The position numbers and the translations under genes were made by a program. From contig CP119326.1 of NCBI GenBank assembly GCA_029202665.1, positions 2,728,001 to 2,792,000 on the forward strand: a stretch of DNA of 64,000 nucleotides, written 5' to 3'. This DNA is from Candidatus Brevundimonas colombiensis (GTDB lineage: Bacteria; Pseudomonadota; Alphaproteobacteria; Caulobacterales; Caulobacteraceae). The notes beneath the pieces were generated by a model, which was given only the letters and a program-made list of their open reading frames with translations, did not search any database and was not told the DNA's origin. Below, one piece after another: positions 35,582 through 43,173 of the stretch (its first letter is position 1; each line of letters begins with the position of its first letter).

Positions 35582-36283
35582 CTAGGCGCCCGGCGCGGCG
35601 GCCGGAGCGACTTCCTGGATGAACTCGCCGTCGAAGCGGATCGTCACCTCGTCACCGATGGGACCGACAGCCATGCCGAAATCGGACCGCTTGAAACGGC
35701 CCTCCGCCGCGAAGCCGATGGCCGGTACATTGGCGAAGGGATGGCGCTCGATCTCGCCGTTGAAGGTCGCGTCCAGCGTCACCGGACGGGTCTGGCCCAG
35801 GAAGGTCAGGTCGCCCGTCACCTTGGCCGTGCGCGCGCCCGTCTTCTTCACCGAGGTCGAAACAAAGGTCATCTTCGGGAACGCCTTGGCGTTCAGCCAG
35901 GTGGGATTATTGGCCATGTCGTCGTTCCAGCCGGAATAGGCCGAACCGGGGTGAGACGACGCATAGTCGGCGGGATAGGCCGCATCGACCGACGTCGGGT
36001 CGATGGTCGCGGTGATCGTGGAGTTTTCCAGATTCGCCGGATCAAGCGTCAGCTTGGCCTCAAATTTGTCGAACCGGGCGGTGTAGTGCGAGATCGTATT
36101 GTGCAGCAGCGACCACTGCAGCGTGGCGTGGGTCGGGTCCAGCACATAGACGCCGGCCGGGGCCTTCACCGTTACGGGCGCTTCGGCCGTGGCGTTCGGG
36201 GCGGCGGCGGGCGCTTCGCCCGGTTTATTGCACGCGGCCAGCAGGGCCAGCGCAGACACGGCGGCGAGGGTTGCGATCTTCAT
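35582..36283 (-). CDS. YceI family lipoprotein
   Basis: 233 residues. Lipoprotein signal with LAAC (C18), an Ala/Pro linker, then the YceI barrel (GVYVLDPTHATLQWSLLH, FDKFEAKLTLDPANLENS, GDLTFLGQTRPVTLDATF, FKRSDFGMAVGPIGDEVTI). Binds a long isoprenoid or similar lipid in other species. It lies 68 bp upstream of the b561-YceI fusion and is probably cotranscribed, so the pair has two YceI modules. Confidence 0.92.
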   Translation of the reverse strand: MKIATLAAVSALALLAACNKPGEAPAAAPNATAEAPVTVKAPAGVYVLDPTHATLQWSLLHNTISHYTARFDKFEAKLTLDPANLENSTITATIDPTSVDAAYPADYASSHPGSAYSGWNDDMANNPTWLNAKAFPKMTFVSTSVKKTGARTAKVTGDLTFLGQTRPVTLDATFNGEIERHPFANVPAIGFAAEGRFKRSDFGMAVGPIGDEVTIRFDGEFIQEVAPAAAPGA

Positions 36284-36377
36284 TTCCGGCTCCGTCCAAA
36301 AAAGGGGATGGAGACGATCTAGGCCAGTTAAAACTGATACGCAACAGCTTCTGTTTCGGATTGCGGCGCGGCTGAAA

Positions 36378-36806
36378 TCAGCGTCGCCGCCGACTGTTCA
36401 ACAGCCGGTCCCGTGCAGCATTGACGCGCGTGGCCAGGCCTTCGGTGCCGCCCTGATCGGGGTGGGCGCGGGCCATGGCGCGTTTCCAGGCCGCCCGGAT
36501 CTCGGCCTCGTCCGCACCCGGCCGGACGCCCAGCACGGCGCGGGCGTCGGCCTCGCTGATCGGTTCGGAACGCACGACGGACCGCATTCGCGACGACCAG
36601 GCCAGATAGAGGCCCGCGCCCGCCAGAGCCGCCGCCGTCAGCCATGCGCCGCGAAAGGCGGAAAGCGCGCCGCCCGCCAGCAGGACCGATCCCAACAGCG
36701 TCGCCGTCACGCGCCAATGCGCCCGGCCCCGCCGCTCCGTCTGGCGGCCCAGCCGGACCAGGGCCCAGACGGCGATGGCCGCCAGGGCCAGCCAGATCAA
36801 ACCCAT
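36378..36806 (-). CDS. Membrane-anchored J-domain protein
   Basis: 142 residues. Two or three N-terminal hydrophobic segments (GLIWLALAAIAVWALVRLG, LLGSVLLAGGALSAF, TAAALAGAGLYLAWSS) and a C-terminal J domain with EADARAVLGVRPGADEAEIRAAW and the HPD tripeptide in RAHPDQGG. It should stimulate DnaK ATPase at the inner membrane. Fifteen bases downstream of mipZ on the same strand, so probably the same transcript. Confidence 0.9.
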   Translation of the reverse strand: MGLIWLALAAIAVWALVRLGRQTERRGRAHWRVTATLLGSVLLAGGALSAFRGAWLTAAALAGAGLYLAWSSRMRSVVRSEPISEADARAVLGVRPGADEAEIRAAWKRAMARAHPDQGGTEGLATRVNAARDRLLNSRRRR

Positions 36807-36821
36807 CAGGTGGTCAAACCG

Positions 36822-37658
36822 TCAGGCCGCCACGTCCAAAGGGGCGATCACCTGCTCCAGCCCCATGGCCATCATCAGGTTGCGCATCTCCTGGCGCGCC
36901 GCGACATGGGCCAGCGACACCGCGACGGGACGGATGTCGTTGGACAGGTCCGCCACCGTCAGGCCGAAGGGAAACAGTTCGCGATAGATGACGCGGTCGC
37001 GCAGCCCCGGTCCGACGCGGAAACCGACCCGTTTGGCCAGTTTGGTCATCCGCTCTTCCAGACGCTTGCGGTTGCGGGCCTCGGCGACCGCCAGACGGTT
37101 GGTCACCACCAGCCAGTCGATGGTCGCATGGCGGCCCTGGGCGATGGCCCGCTGCTTGCGCGCCTCCCACACGCTTTCGGAATAGATGGACGGCTTCAGC
37201 AGCTCCAGCGAGACGGGATCGACCTCGCCCAGCAGGTCGAAATCGACGAAACTGTCGTTCATCGGCGTCACGATCTGGTCGGCGCGCGCGTGGGCGGCGT
37301 TGGAGACGGCCGTGTCGCCGCCCGGCGTGTCGATCAGGATGCAGTCCACCCCCTGTGCCCCCGCCTCATCGAAGGCGCGTTCGAAGGCCGCGATCTGGTC
37401 GGCGATATCGGCCTTGGCCAGCGCCTTGCCGTCGCCCATGTCGGGAATGAAGGGTTGGGGCAGTTCATGTCCGTTCGCGGCCAGCCAGGCCAGGCGATTG
37501 TGGAAGAAGCGCTGCATCGACCGCTGGCGCAGATCCAGGTCGATGATCGCCACCGTCCGGCCCGCGTGCAGCAGGCCCGTGACGATGTGGATGGCCAGGG
37601 TGGACTTGCCCGCCCCGCCCTTTTCGTTGCCGAGAACGATCACATGCGGCTGCGTCAT
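36822..37658 (-). CDS. mipZ: Division-plane positioning ATPase MipZ
   Basis: 278 residues. ParA/MinD-type ATPase that forms bipolar gradients from the ParB complexes and inhibits FtsZ near the poles. Deviant Walker A NEKGGAGKSTLAIH at 12-25, then DLDLRQRSMQRFFHNR, LIDTPGGD, TPMNDSFVDFDLLGEVDPV and KRVGFRVGPGLRDRVIYREL, all closely like Caulobacter MipZ. Three GANTC sites lie upstream. Marks the host as a Caulobacterales-type alphaproteobacterium. Confidence 0.95.
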   Translation of the reverse strand: MTQPHVIVLGNEKGGAGKSTLAIHIVTGLLHAGRTVAIIDLDLRQRSMQRFFHNRLAWLAANGHELPQPFIPDMGDGKALAKADIADQIAAFERAFDEAGAQGVDCILIDTPGGDTAVSNAAHARADQIVTPMNDSFVDFDLLGEVDPVSLELLKPSIYSESVWEARKQRAIAQGRHATIDWLVVTNRLAVAEARNRKRLEERMTKLAKRVGFRVGPGLRDRVIYRELFPFGLTVADLSNDIRPVAVSLAHVAARQEMRNLMMAMGLEQVIAPLDVAA

Positions 37659-37665
37659 TTCGAGG

Positions 37666-37720
37666 GAATCCTCTTTGCCGACCGACGCGACTCAGGCGCG
37701 GTCCAGTTCGAACAAGAGTC
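37666..37720 (-). promoter_or_regulatory. Cluster of three GANTC (CcrM) sites upstream of mipZ
   Basis: GAATC at 37666, GACTC at 37689 and GAGTC at 37716 within 55 bp of the mipZ 5' region. GANTC is methylated by CcrM; in Caulobacter, GcrA acts at such sites and mipZ is one of its targets. Confidence 0.55.
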
Positions 37721-37785
37721 GGCCGCCGCGCGCCAAACGTCAACGGAACCTTAACGCAGACCTGTGGACGGCGACAAAAGCGGGA

Positions 37786-38484
37786 TCAGCTGTTGCGAGC
37801 GCACCAGGCGTCCGCCACATCGGCGGCGCGACATACGGCGGCGGCGGTCTCTTTAGGGATGGGTCCGACCTTCAACCGCGTCAAGGTCCGGCCCTGCACC
37901 TCCACGGGCTCGAACACCGGCGCCAGCGCCGCCAGGTCGGCGGACGCCTTCAGCCGCGCCCAGGCCTGACGCGCCGCCTGCGGGCTGGAATAGGCGCCCA
38001 GCTGAATGGTGCGGCCGCTCGGCGCCGCCTGGCGCAGGCTCGCCTCATGTATAGACAAGGCCCGTTCCGGGGCCGAGGTCGTTGTGACGGCTTCGCGAAC
38101 AGGAACAGGCGCCGCAGCCTGAGCCTCCGGCTGCACCCTGCGAATCACGGCGTCGCGCAGCCCGGCTTCGACGGCCACCCGCCGCACGCCCGCCTGATCA
38201 TCGCGCGCGTCCCACATGGCGTGGGGATCCATCACCGCGACCTTCATGGCGCTGAACTTGACGGGTCTCAGGCCCGCCGCCTCGGCCGACCGCCCGCGCC
38301 CGACGGATTGAGCCGCGCCCGGCGTCAGCGGCACCTCGACCGAGGCCACCTGGTCGGCCAGGGACGTGAACCGATGCGGATCGGTATTGGCCGCCCCGCA
38401 ACCGGACAGCGCGGCGGCGCCGACCAGAGCCGTAATCACGGCCCGGAGGATCAGAACTGGACGGGTCGCTTCTGCGGGCGTCAT
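37786..38484 (-). CDS. SPOR domain lipoprotein
   Basis: 232 residues. Signal with ALSGC (C29) lipobox, a long variable middle, and a C-terminal SPOR domain (RTIQLGAYSSPQAARQAWAR to LTRLKVGPIPKETAAAVCRA). SPOR domains bind denuded glycan strands at septa. Its position upstream of mipZ fits a role in division or cell-wall remodelling, which is inference. Divergent from panC with 75 bp between. Confidence 0.85.
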   Translation of the reverse strand: MTPAEATRPVLILRAVITALVGAAALSGCGAANTDPHRFTSLADQVASVEVPLTPGAAQSVGRGRSAEAAGLRPVKFSAMKVAVMDPHAMWDARDDQAGVRRVAVEAGLRDAVIRRVQPEAQAAAPVPVREAVTTTSAPERALSIHEASLRQAAPSGRTIQLGAYSSPQAARQAWARLKASADLAALAPVFEPVEVQGRTLTRLKVGPIPKETAAAVCRAADVADAWCARNS

Positions 38485-38559
38485 AAGCAGGACCCTAAGG
38501 CCCAGTCTTTTAGGTCTGGTGCATCAACAGGCTTAAGCGGAAAGGTTAATCGCTTCATC

Positions 38560-39420
38560 ATGATGGACGCTCCTCCCCTGCCCGTGGTCCGCACCTTGGC
38601 CGACCTGCGCGCGACCGTTCGGGACTGGAAACGACAAGGTCTCAGCGTCGGCATGGTTCCCACCATGGGCGCCTTGCACGAAGGCCATCTGACCCTGGTG
38701 CGCGAGGCCGCCCGTCGCGCCGATCGCGTCGTCGCCTCCAACTTCGTCAATCCGACGCAATTCGCCGCCCATGAAGACCTGGACAAATACCCTCGCCAGC
38801 AGGAAGAAGACGCGCGCCTGCTGGCCGGCGCCGGGTGTCACCTGATGTTCGCCCCGACGGCTGGGGAAATGTATCCCGACGGCTTCTCCACCAGCATCGC
38901 CATGACCGGCCCCGCCCTGGGGCTGGAAGGTGATTTCCGACCGCAGATGTTCGGCGGCGTCGCTCTGGTCGTGACCAAACTGTTCAATCAGGTTCAGCCC
39001 GACGTCGCCGTTTTCGGCGAGAAGGATTATCAGCAACTGATGGTCATTCGCCGGTTCGTGCGGGACCTGGACCTGCCGGTCGAGATCGTCGGCGCACCGA
39101 CCGAACGGGACGGCTGGGGTTTGGCCCTGTCTTCGCGTAACGCCTATCTGTCCGAGACTGAACTGGCGTCGGCCCGTCAACTGAACGGCGTCCTGGCCCA
39201 GGCCGCATCGGAGGCCGCCTCCGGGCGCCCTCTGCCGGACGTGGAACGCGACGCCCAGACCGCCATAATCAAAGCCGACTTCGACCGTGTGGACTATGTC
39301 GCCGTTCGCCGCGCCGACGATCTCGGCGTCTTCCGCAACGATGTCGTGGACGCTCCAGGGCGCATTCTTACCGCCGCCTGGATCGGCAAGACGCGCCTGA
39401 TCGACAATATGGCGGTCTGA
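38560..39420 (+). CDS. panC: Pantothenate synthetase
   Basis: 286 residues. Joins pantoate and beta-alanine with ATP. PTMGALHEGHL (HIGH-like) near 33, FVNPTQFAAHEDLDKYPR, LEGDFRPQMFGGVALVVTKL, FGEKDYQQL and the KMSKS-like SSRNAYLS. Tandem ATGs at 38560; the first is used. A 12-bp hairpin follows the stop. Other pantothenate genes are not adjacent. Confidence 0.96.
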   Translation: MMDAPPLPVVRTLADLRATVRDWKRQGLSVGMVPTMGALHEGHLTLVREAARRADRVVASNFVNPTQFAAHEDLDKYPRQQEEDARLLAGAGCHLMFAPTAGEMYPDGFSTSIAMTGPALGLEGDFRPQMFGGVALVVTKLFNQVQPDVAVFGEKDYQQLMVIRRFVRDLDLPVEIVGAPTERDGWGLALSSRNAYLSETELASARQLNGVLAQAASEAASGRPLPDVERDAQTAIIKADFDRVDYVAVRRADDLGVFRNDVVDAPGRILTAAWIGKTRLIDNMAV

Positions 39421-39428
39421 AACACGTC

Positions 39429-39456
39429 GGGCCGCATCCGTCGCCGGATGCGGCCC
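39429..39456. terminator. Hairpin between convergent panC and chorismate mutase genes
   Basis: Perfect 12-bp stem (GGGCCGCATCCG and complement) with a four-base loop. The T-tract is poor in both directions (GCTTCCT on plus). Likely a shared transcription stop. Confidence 0.6.
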
Positions 39457-39467
39457 GCTTCCTCATG

Positions 39468-40226
39468 TCAACCAATCGCGCCGACGCAGCCTTCCGCATC
39501 GCCCGGCGCCAGTTCGGCGTCGGTCAGGGCGATGGTCCAGCCGTGGTGCGTATTCAGGCCCCAGCGCCGTGCGCCGCCGCCATCGCCGGCATCGCCGCCC
39601 GCCGTCACGATGACGCGGCGGCCCTTGGGCAGGGCCGGCGGATCGATCTTGCCGACCGCCAGCGAGGTGGGCGTCGCGCCGCCGTAGCCGTCGAAGACGC
39701 TCAGCATCGACCATTCGCGGCGCAGGCCCATCCACCAGGCGTCCTCGGTGTTGATGGCCAGGACGGCGACGCCGTGTCCCTCGGCCGCGAAGGCCAGGGC
39801 CTTTTGCGGATCGCGCACCATCCTGATGTCGGCCGCCGCGCCGAAACGCAGACGCGCGCCGTCGAAGGCCCGCGTCGGCTCGATCGGGGCCCAGACCTGG
39901 ACCTGCAAACGCCCCTGACGCGCCAGGCCCCAGCCGACGATCTCGCGCCACAGATGTTCGACCGCCTCGGCGTTCTCCGGCTGGCATTTCGCCAACATGC
40001 GCGACAGCACCGTCTGCTCGCGGTCGGGGCGCAGCTTGGTGTGGGGGCCGGAAGGCGCATCCTTGGCGCGCCCGACGGTGGCGGCGACCGCCAGCCGTTG
40101 TTCGAACAGGGCCAGTATCTGATCGTCGATCCCGTCGATCTCGGCGCGCAGGGCGGCCAGGGCCTGCTGTTCAGGGGTCAGGTCGGCCACGTCAGGCCAG
40201 ACTTGCTGAATGTTGGAATTGGGCAT
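39468..40226 (-). CDS. Chorismate mutase (AroQ) with unassigned C-terminal domain
   Basis: 252 residues. About 20-105 is an AroQ helical chorismate mutase: LAALRAEIDGIDDQILALF, EQRLAVAATVGRAK, RPDREQTVLSRML and HLWREIVGWGLARQ provide the Arg, Lys and Glu of the active site. It makes prephenate, the shared precursor of Phe and Tyr. Residues about 108-252 (QVQVWAPIEP onward) match no domain I know; GVAVLAINTEDAWW faintly recalls prephenate dehydratase. A Phe/Tyr-rich leader ORF lies just upstream. Confidence 0.88.
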   Translation of the reverse strand: MPNSNIQQVWPDVADLTPEQQALAALRAEIDGIDDQILALFEQRLAVAATVGRAKDAPSGPHTKLRPDREQTVLSRMLAKCQPENAEAVEHLWREIVGWGLARQGRLQVQVWAPIEPTRAFDGARLRFGAAADIRMVRDPQKALAFAAEGHGVAVLAINTEDAWWMGLRREWSMLSVFDGYGGATPTSLAVGKIDPPALPKGRRVIVTAGGDAGDGGGARRWGLNTHHGWTIALTDAELAPGDAEGCVGAIG

Positions 40227-40335
40227 GGGATAGGGCTTTCGGCATTCTGAATTTCGATATGTGCAGGGGCGAACAGCCGCTCTGATCCAGAGCGGTCGCC
40301 GGTGAAGCAGTCAGGGACGAAGTGCGCCCGACGCC
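40227..40335 (-). promoter_or_regulatory. Probable attenuator region before chorismate mutase
   Basis: Between the leader stop and the chorismate mutase ATG. A strong hairpin spans 40268-40300: GGCGA / TCGCC outer stem, CCGCTCTG / CAGAGCGG inner stem, GAT loop. No T-tract follows. CGAAAGCC, eight bases before the ATG, is fully complementary to GGCTTTCG at leader codons 28-30. Pairing could hide the start region unless a ribosome stalls on the leader. The mechanism is inferred. Confidence 0.5.
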
Positions 40336-40437
40336 TCAGCCGGCGTATCGAAAGCCGTAAAAGCCGTAGCCGAAATAGAGGCCGGACACCGCGCGCGAAC
40401 GGTCGAACGAAACAGTGAGGGCGCGCTGGCGGGACAT
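40336..40437 (-). CDS. Phe/Tyr-rich leader peptide, 33 aa
   Basis: ATG at 40435-40437, stop TGA at 40336-40338. The peptide begins MSRQRALTVSFDRSRAV and ends SGLYFGYGFYGFRYAG. In its last 14 residues there are four Tyr and three Phe. It lies 109 bp before chorismate mutase, on the same strand, and after prephenate dehydratase. This is the hallmark of an attenuation leader peptide: scarce Phe- or Tyr-tRNA would stall the ribosome there. The ribosome site is weak (GGAACCGGACC). Confidence 0.65.
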   Translation of the reverse strand: MSRQRALTVSFDRSRAVSGLYFGYGFYGFRYAG

Positions 40438-40507
40438 GGTCCGGTTCCGGTTATGCGGATCGGTTTGCGATCCGTGCGGTCTTAAGACACGCAAAGACCG
40501 TGCGTCG

Positions 40508-41083
40508 TCAACCCACGGAAGCGCTCAACAGAACGAAGCGCGTTCGATTATCGCTCGAATCCTGCAAATCGTTGCGCAGGATCGACAGACCATAGGCTTC
40601 TGCGGCGCCGATGGCGGCGATGGCGGCGCGGGTCGGGTCTCCAGCTTCGGCCACATCGCGCGCGGCCCCCGCCGTGTCGAAATGTTCGATGACCTTCATG
40701 TGCAGCGTCTTCAACGTCTGCGCGCATTGGGCCAGGGCGATGGGGTGGCTTTCCACCGTTCGAATGTCCGACAGGCGGGCGCCGGGCAATCCCATCAGAG
40801 CGTGACGGATCGGACGCCACACCTCTGCGACCGGCTCGATCCCCAGTTCGCGCACCAGCGTCGCTGCAGGCTCGACCATGCCGATGGTGGAGTTCTCGAC
40901 GGGGATCAGGGCGCAGCCGCAATCGCCGGACTTTAAGGCTTGAAGCGCGCCTTCGAAGGTTTCGAACGCCACCGCCTCGTCCCACGGCCGCAACGCCATA
41001 CAGGCCTCGTGGCTGAAGGCGCCCGGCGCGCCCTGATAGGCGACACGGCCGGGCTGTTCGTCTTGGTGCGCAGGCGTGTCCAT
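40508..41083 (-). CDS. pheA: Prephenate dehydratase without ACT domain
   Basis: 191 residues. Converts prephenate to phenylpyruvate in Phe synthesis. VAYQGAPGAFSHEAC at the start, ALIPVENSTIGMVEPAA, ESHPIALAQCAQTL and the terminal NRTRFVLL (TRF catalytic motif). Usual enzymes have a C-terminal ACT domain for Phe feedback; here the protein ends right after the catalytic domain. ATG at 41083 has GGAGAG eight bases upstream; an in-frame extension to 41152 has no such site. Confidence 0.92.
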   Translation of the reverse strand: MDTPAHQDEQPGRVAYQGAPGAFSHEACMALRPWDEAVAFETFEGALQALKSGDCGCALIPVENSTIGMVEPAATLVRELGIEPVAEVWRPIRHALMGLPGARLSDIRTVESHPIALAQCAQTLKTLHMKVIEHFDTAGAARDVAEAGDPTRAAIAAIGAAEAYGLSILRNDLQDSSDNRTRFVLLSASVG

Positions 41084-41287
41084 ATCCGTTACTCTCCGAA
41101 CGCGGCCCGGAAAGCCCTTTGTCGTTGCAGGTCGATCAGACAGCGCGTCCATGTCCGCGCCGTGACCGCATCCGGTCGTATCTGCGGCGCCAGTCCCTGC
41201 CCCACAAGTCGAATGTGGTGCGACGGCGCGCTGTCTGGCGCAAGCCTAGGGTCGACCGCCGCGACGGTCGCCCTTTGGCTGTGTCGA

Positions 41288-42658
41288 TCAGGCGGCTTCT
41301 GACCGGCTGATGCGGCCCGACTTCAGCCGTTCGGCGACCAGGAAGGCCAGCTCCAGCGCCTGATCGGCGTTCAGGCGCGGGTCGCAATGGGTGTGATAGC
41401 GGTTGGACAGGTCGTCCTCCGTCACCGCCTGAGCCCCGCCCAGACATTCGGTGACGTTCTGGCCGGTCATCTCCAGATGCACGCCGCCCGGATGGACGCC
41501 CTCGGCCTCGGCCACGTCGATGAAGGTCCGCACCTCGCCCAGGATTCGGTCGAAGGGCCGGGTCTTGTAGCCGTTGCCGGCCTTCAGCGTGTTGCCGTGC
41601 ATCGGGTCGATGGACCAGATCACCTTGCGGCCCGACGCCTTCACTTCGCGCATCAGCTTGGGCAGACGCTCGCCCACCTTGTCGTGACCGAAACGGCCGA
41701 TCAGCGTCAAACGCCCCGAGACATTGTCCGGGTTCAGGGCGTCGATCAGCGGCAGCAGGTCGTCGGCGGTCATGGTCGGTCCGCACTTCACGCCGATGGG
41801 GTTCTTGATCCCCTTCATGAACTCGACATGGGCGCCGTCCAGCTGGCGGGTGCGTTCGCCGATCCACAGCATGTGGGCCGAGGTGTCGAACCAGTCGCCG
41901 GAACCGCCGTCCAGCCGCGTCAGGGCGCTTTCGACGTTCAGCAGCAGGGCTTCGTGGCTGGTGAAGACCTCGACCCGGCTCAGATCGGGATGGGTCTCGG
42001 GCGTGACGCCGACGGCCTCCATGAAGGCCAGGGCCTCGGTGATCTTGTCGGCCAGTTCGCGGTACTGGGCGCCCGCCGCATTGTCGCCGGCGAAGCCGAG
42101 CGTCCAGCGGTGGATATTGTAGAGGTCGGCATAGCCGCCTCCGGCAAAGGCGCGCAGCAGGTTCAGCGTCGAGGCGGACTGGTTATAGGCCCGGATCAGG
42201 CGCTGCGGATCGGGCGCGCGCTCTTCCGGCGTGAACCCCATGCCGTTGATGATGTCGCCGCGATAGCTGGGCAGTTCGACGCCGTCGATCTCTTCCAGCG
42301 GCGACGAGCGCGGCTTGGCGAACTGACCGGCGATCCGCCCCACCTTCACCACCGGCTTGCGGCCGGCGAAGGTCAGGACCACCGCCATCTGCAGGATCAG
42401 GCGGAAGCTGTCGCGGATATTGTCGGTCGAGAACTCCTTGAAGCTCTCGGCGCAGTCGCCGCCCTGCAGCAGGAAGGCTTCCCCCTGCTCCACCTGCGCC
42501 AGCTTGGACGTCAGGCGGCGCGCCTCGCCGGCGAAGACGAGCGGCGGCAGCGCGCGCAACTCGTCCTCGACCACGGCCAGGGCCTTGGGATCGGGATAGT
42601 CCGCCGGCATGTGCAGGGCGGTCTTGGTTCTCCAGCTTTCGGGGGTCCAGCGTGTCAT
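41288..42658 (-). CDS. 3-deoxy-7-phosphoheptulonate synthase, class II
   Basis: 456 residues. First enzyme of the shikimate pathway, condensing PEP and erythrose 4-phosphate. Class II markers: MTRWTPESWRTK at the start, LLQGGDCAESFKEFS (metal Cys), WSIDPMHGNT (metal His), VHLEMTGQNVTECLGG (metal Glu) and HCDPRLNADQ (metal Asp). A GTG seven codons upstream is an alternative start. 204 bp upstream of prephenate dehydratase on the same strand; the block covers three steps of Phe/Tyr synthesis. Confidence 0.95.
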   Translation of the reverse strand: MTRWTPESWRTKTALHMPADYPDPKALAVVEDELRALPPLVFAGEARRLTSKLAQVEQGEAFLLQGGDCAESFKEFSTDNIRDSFRLILQMAVVLTFAGRKPVVKVGRIAGQFAKPRSSPLEEIDGVELPSYRGDIINGMGFTPEERAPDPQRLIRAYNQSASTLNLLRAFAGGGYADLYNIHRWTLGFAGDNAAGAQYRELADKITEALAFMEAVGVTPETHPDLSRVEVFTSHEALLLNVESALTRLDGGSGDWFDTSAHMLWIGERTRQLDGAHVEFMKGIKNPIGVKCGPTMTADDLLPLIDALNPDNVSGRLTLIGRFGHDKVGERLPKLMREVKASGRKVIWSIDPMHGNTLKAGNGYKTRPFDRILGEVRTFIDVAEAEGVHPGGVHLEMTGQNVTECLGGAQAVTEDDLSNRYHTHCDPRLNADQALELAFLVAERLKSGRISRSEAA

Positions 42659-42724
42659 CGTGCAAGAATAGAGCTTCACGGTCGCCTGAACAACGAAAAC
42701 AAGAATAGATTTTGCGGCGGAGCC

Positions 42725-42865
42725 TCAGTCTTCGGCGGGCGGCGCCTTTTCAGCCGCAGCCTCGGCCTTGCGTTCGGCCTTGGCCGCCGCTTTTTCGGCC
42801 GCCTTGGCCGCCGCCGCCCGCTCGCGTTCCTGGCGTTCGAAACTATAGTTGGGTTTGCGGGCCAT
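42725..42865 (-). CDS. Small charged Ala/Lys/Glu-rich protein, 46 aa
   Basis: Starts MARKPNYSFERQERERA and continues as an A/K/E helix (AEKAAAKAERKAEAA) ending APPAED. AAGGA lies six to seven bases before the ATG. Similar short proteins beginning MARKPNY..FER are common in alphaproteobacteria and have no assigned function. It is soluble and probably a single helix. 66 bp upstream of the DAHP synthase gene. Confidence 0.8.
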   Translation of the reverse strand: MARKPNYSFERQERERAAAAKAAEKAAAKAERKAEAAAEKAPPAED

Positions 42866-42957
42866 CAGGCGTCCTTTCGTCAAATCACGTCGGCGACAAG
42901 GTGGCGGCAGGAGGCCTTCAGCGCAATGCGCCAAATCCCTCCGTCGCCTGAGCAACG

Positions 42958-43041
42958 TCAGAGCAGCCGTTCCTGTCGGGTCACGAACTTGGTCAGGACG
43001 TCCACCATGATGAAAAGGCGAGCAAGAAGGGTCATGACCAT
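42958..43041 (-). CDS. Candidate 27-residue small protein
   Basis: ATG at 43041 with GGAG seven bases upstream; the peptide is hydrophobic then basic: MVMTLLARLFIMVDVL followed by TKFVTRQERLL. It could be a membrane-binding micropeptide. It sits in the 308-bp gap between the 46-residue gene and the ROK kinase, where nothing else was found. There is no homology that I recognise, so it may be chance. Confidence 0.35.
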   Translation of the reverse strand: MVMTLLARLFIMVDVLTKFVTRQERLL

Positions 43042-43173
43042 AGAACGCTCCAAGGATGAACCTGTTCTGAGGCGCGAGGCTTGGTCGCAGGCGCCGCATC
43101 CGCCTTCATGCCGCGCCGCCGGACGCCGATCGCCGGCGACGCTTCACACCCCCATCATTCTGGAGCCGACACC

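Noticed and set aside
38531..38550. Possible CtrA box before panC
   Set aside because: The two TTAA half-sites are nine bases apart; the CtrA consensus needs seven.
41084..41152. 23-residue N-terminal extension of prephenate dehydratase, considered as another leader peptide
   Set aside because: In frame with the gene, without Phe/Tyr enrichment and without its own stop; the internal ATG has the better ribosome site.
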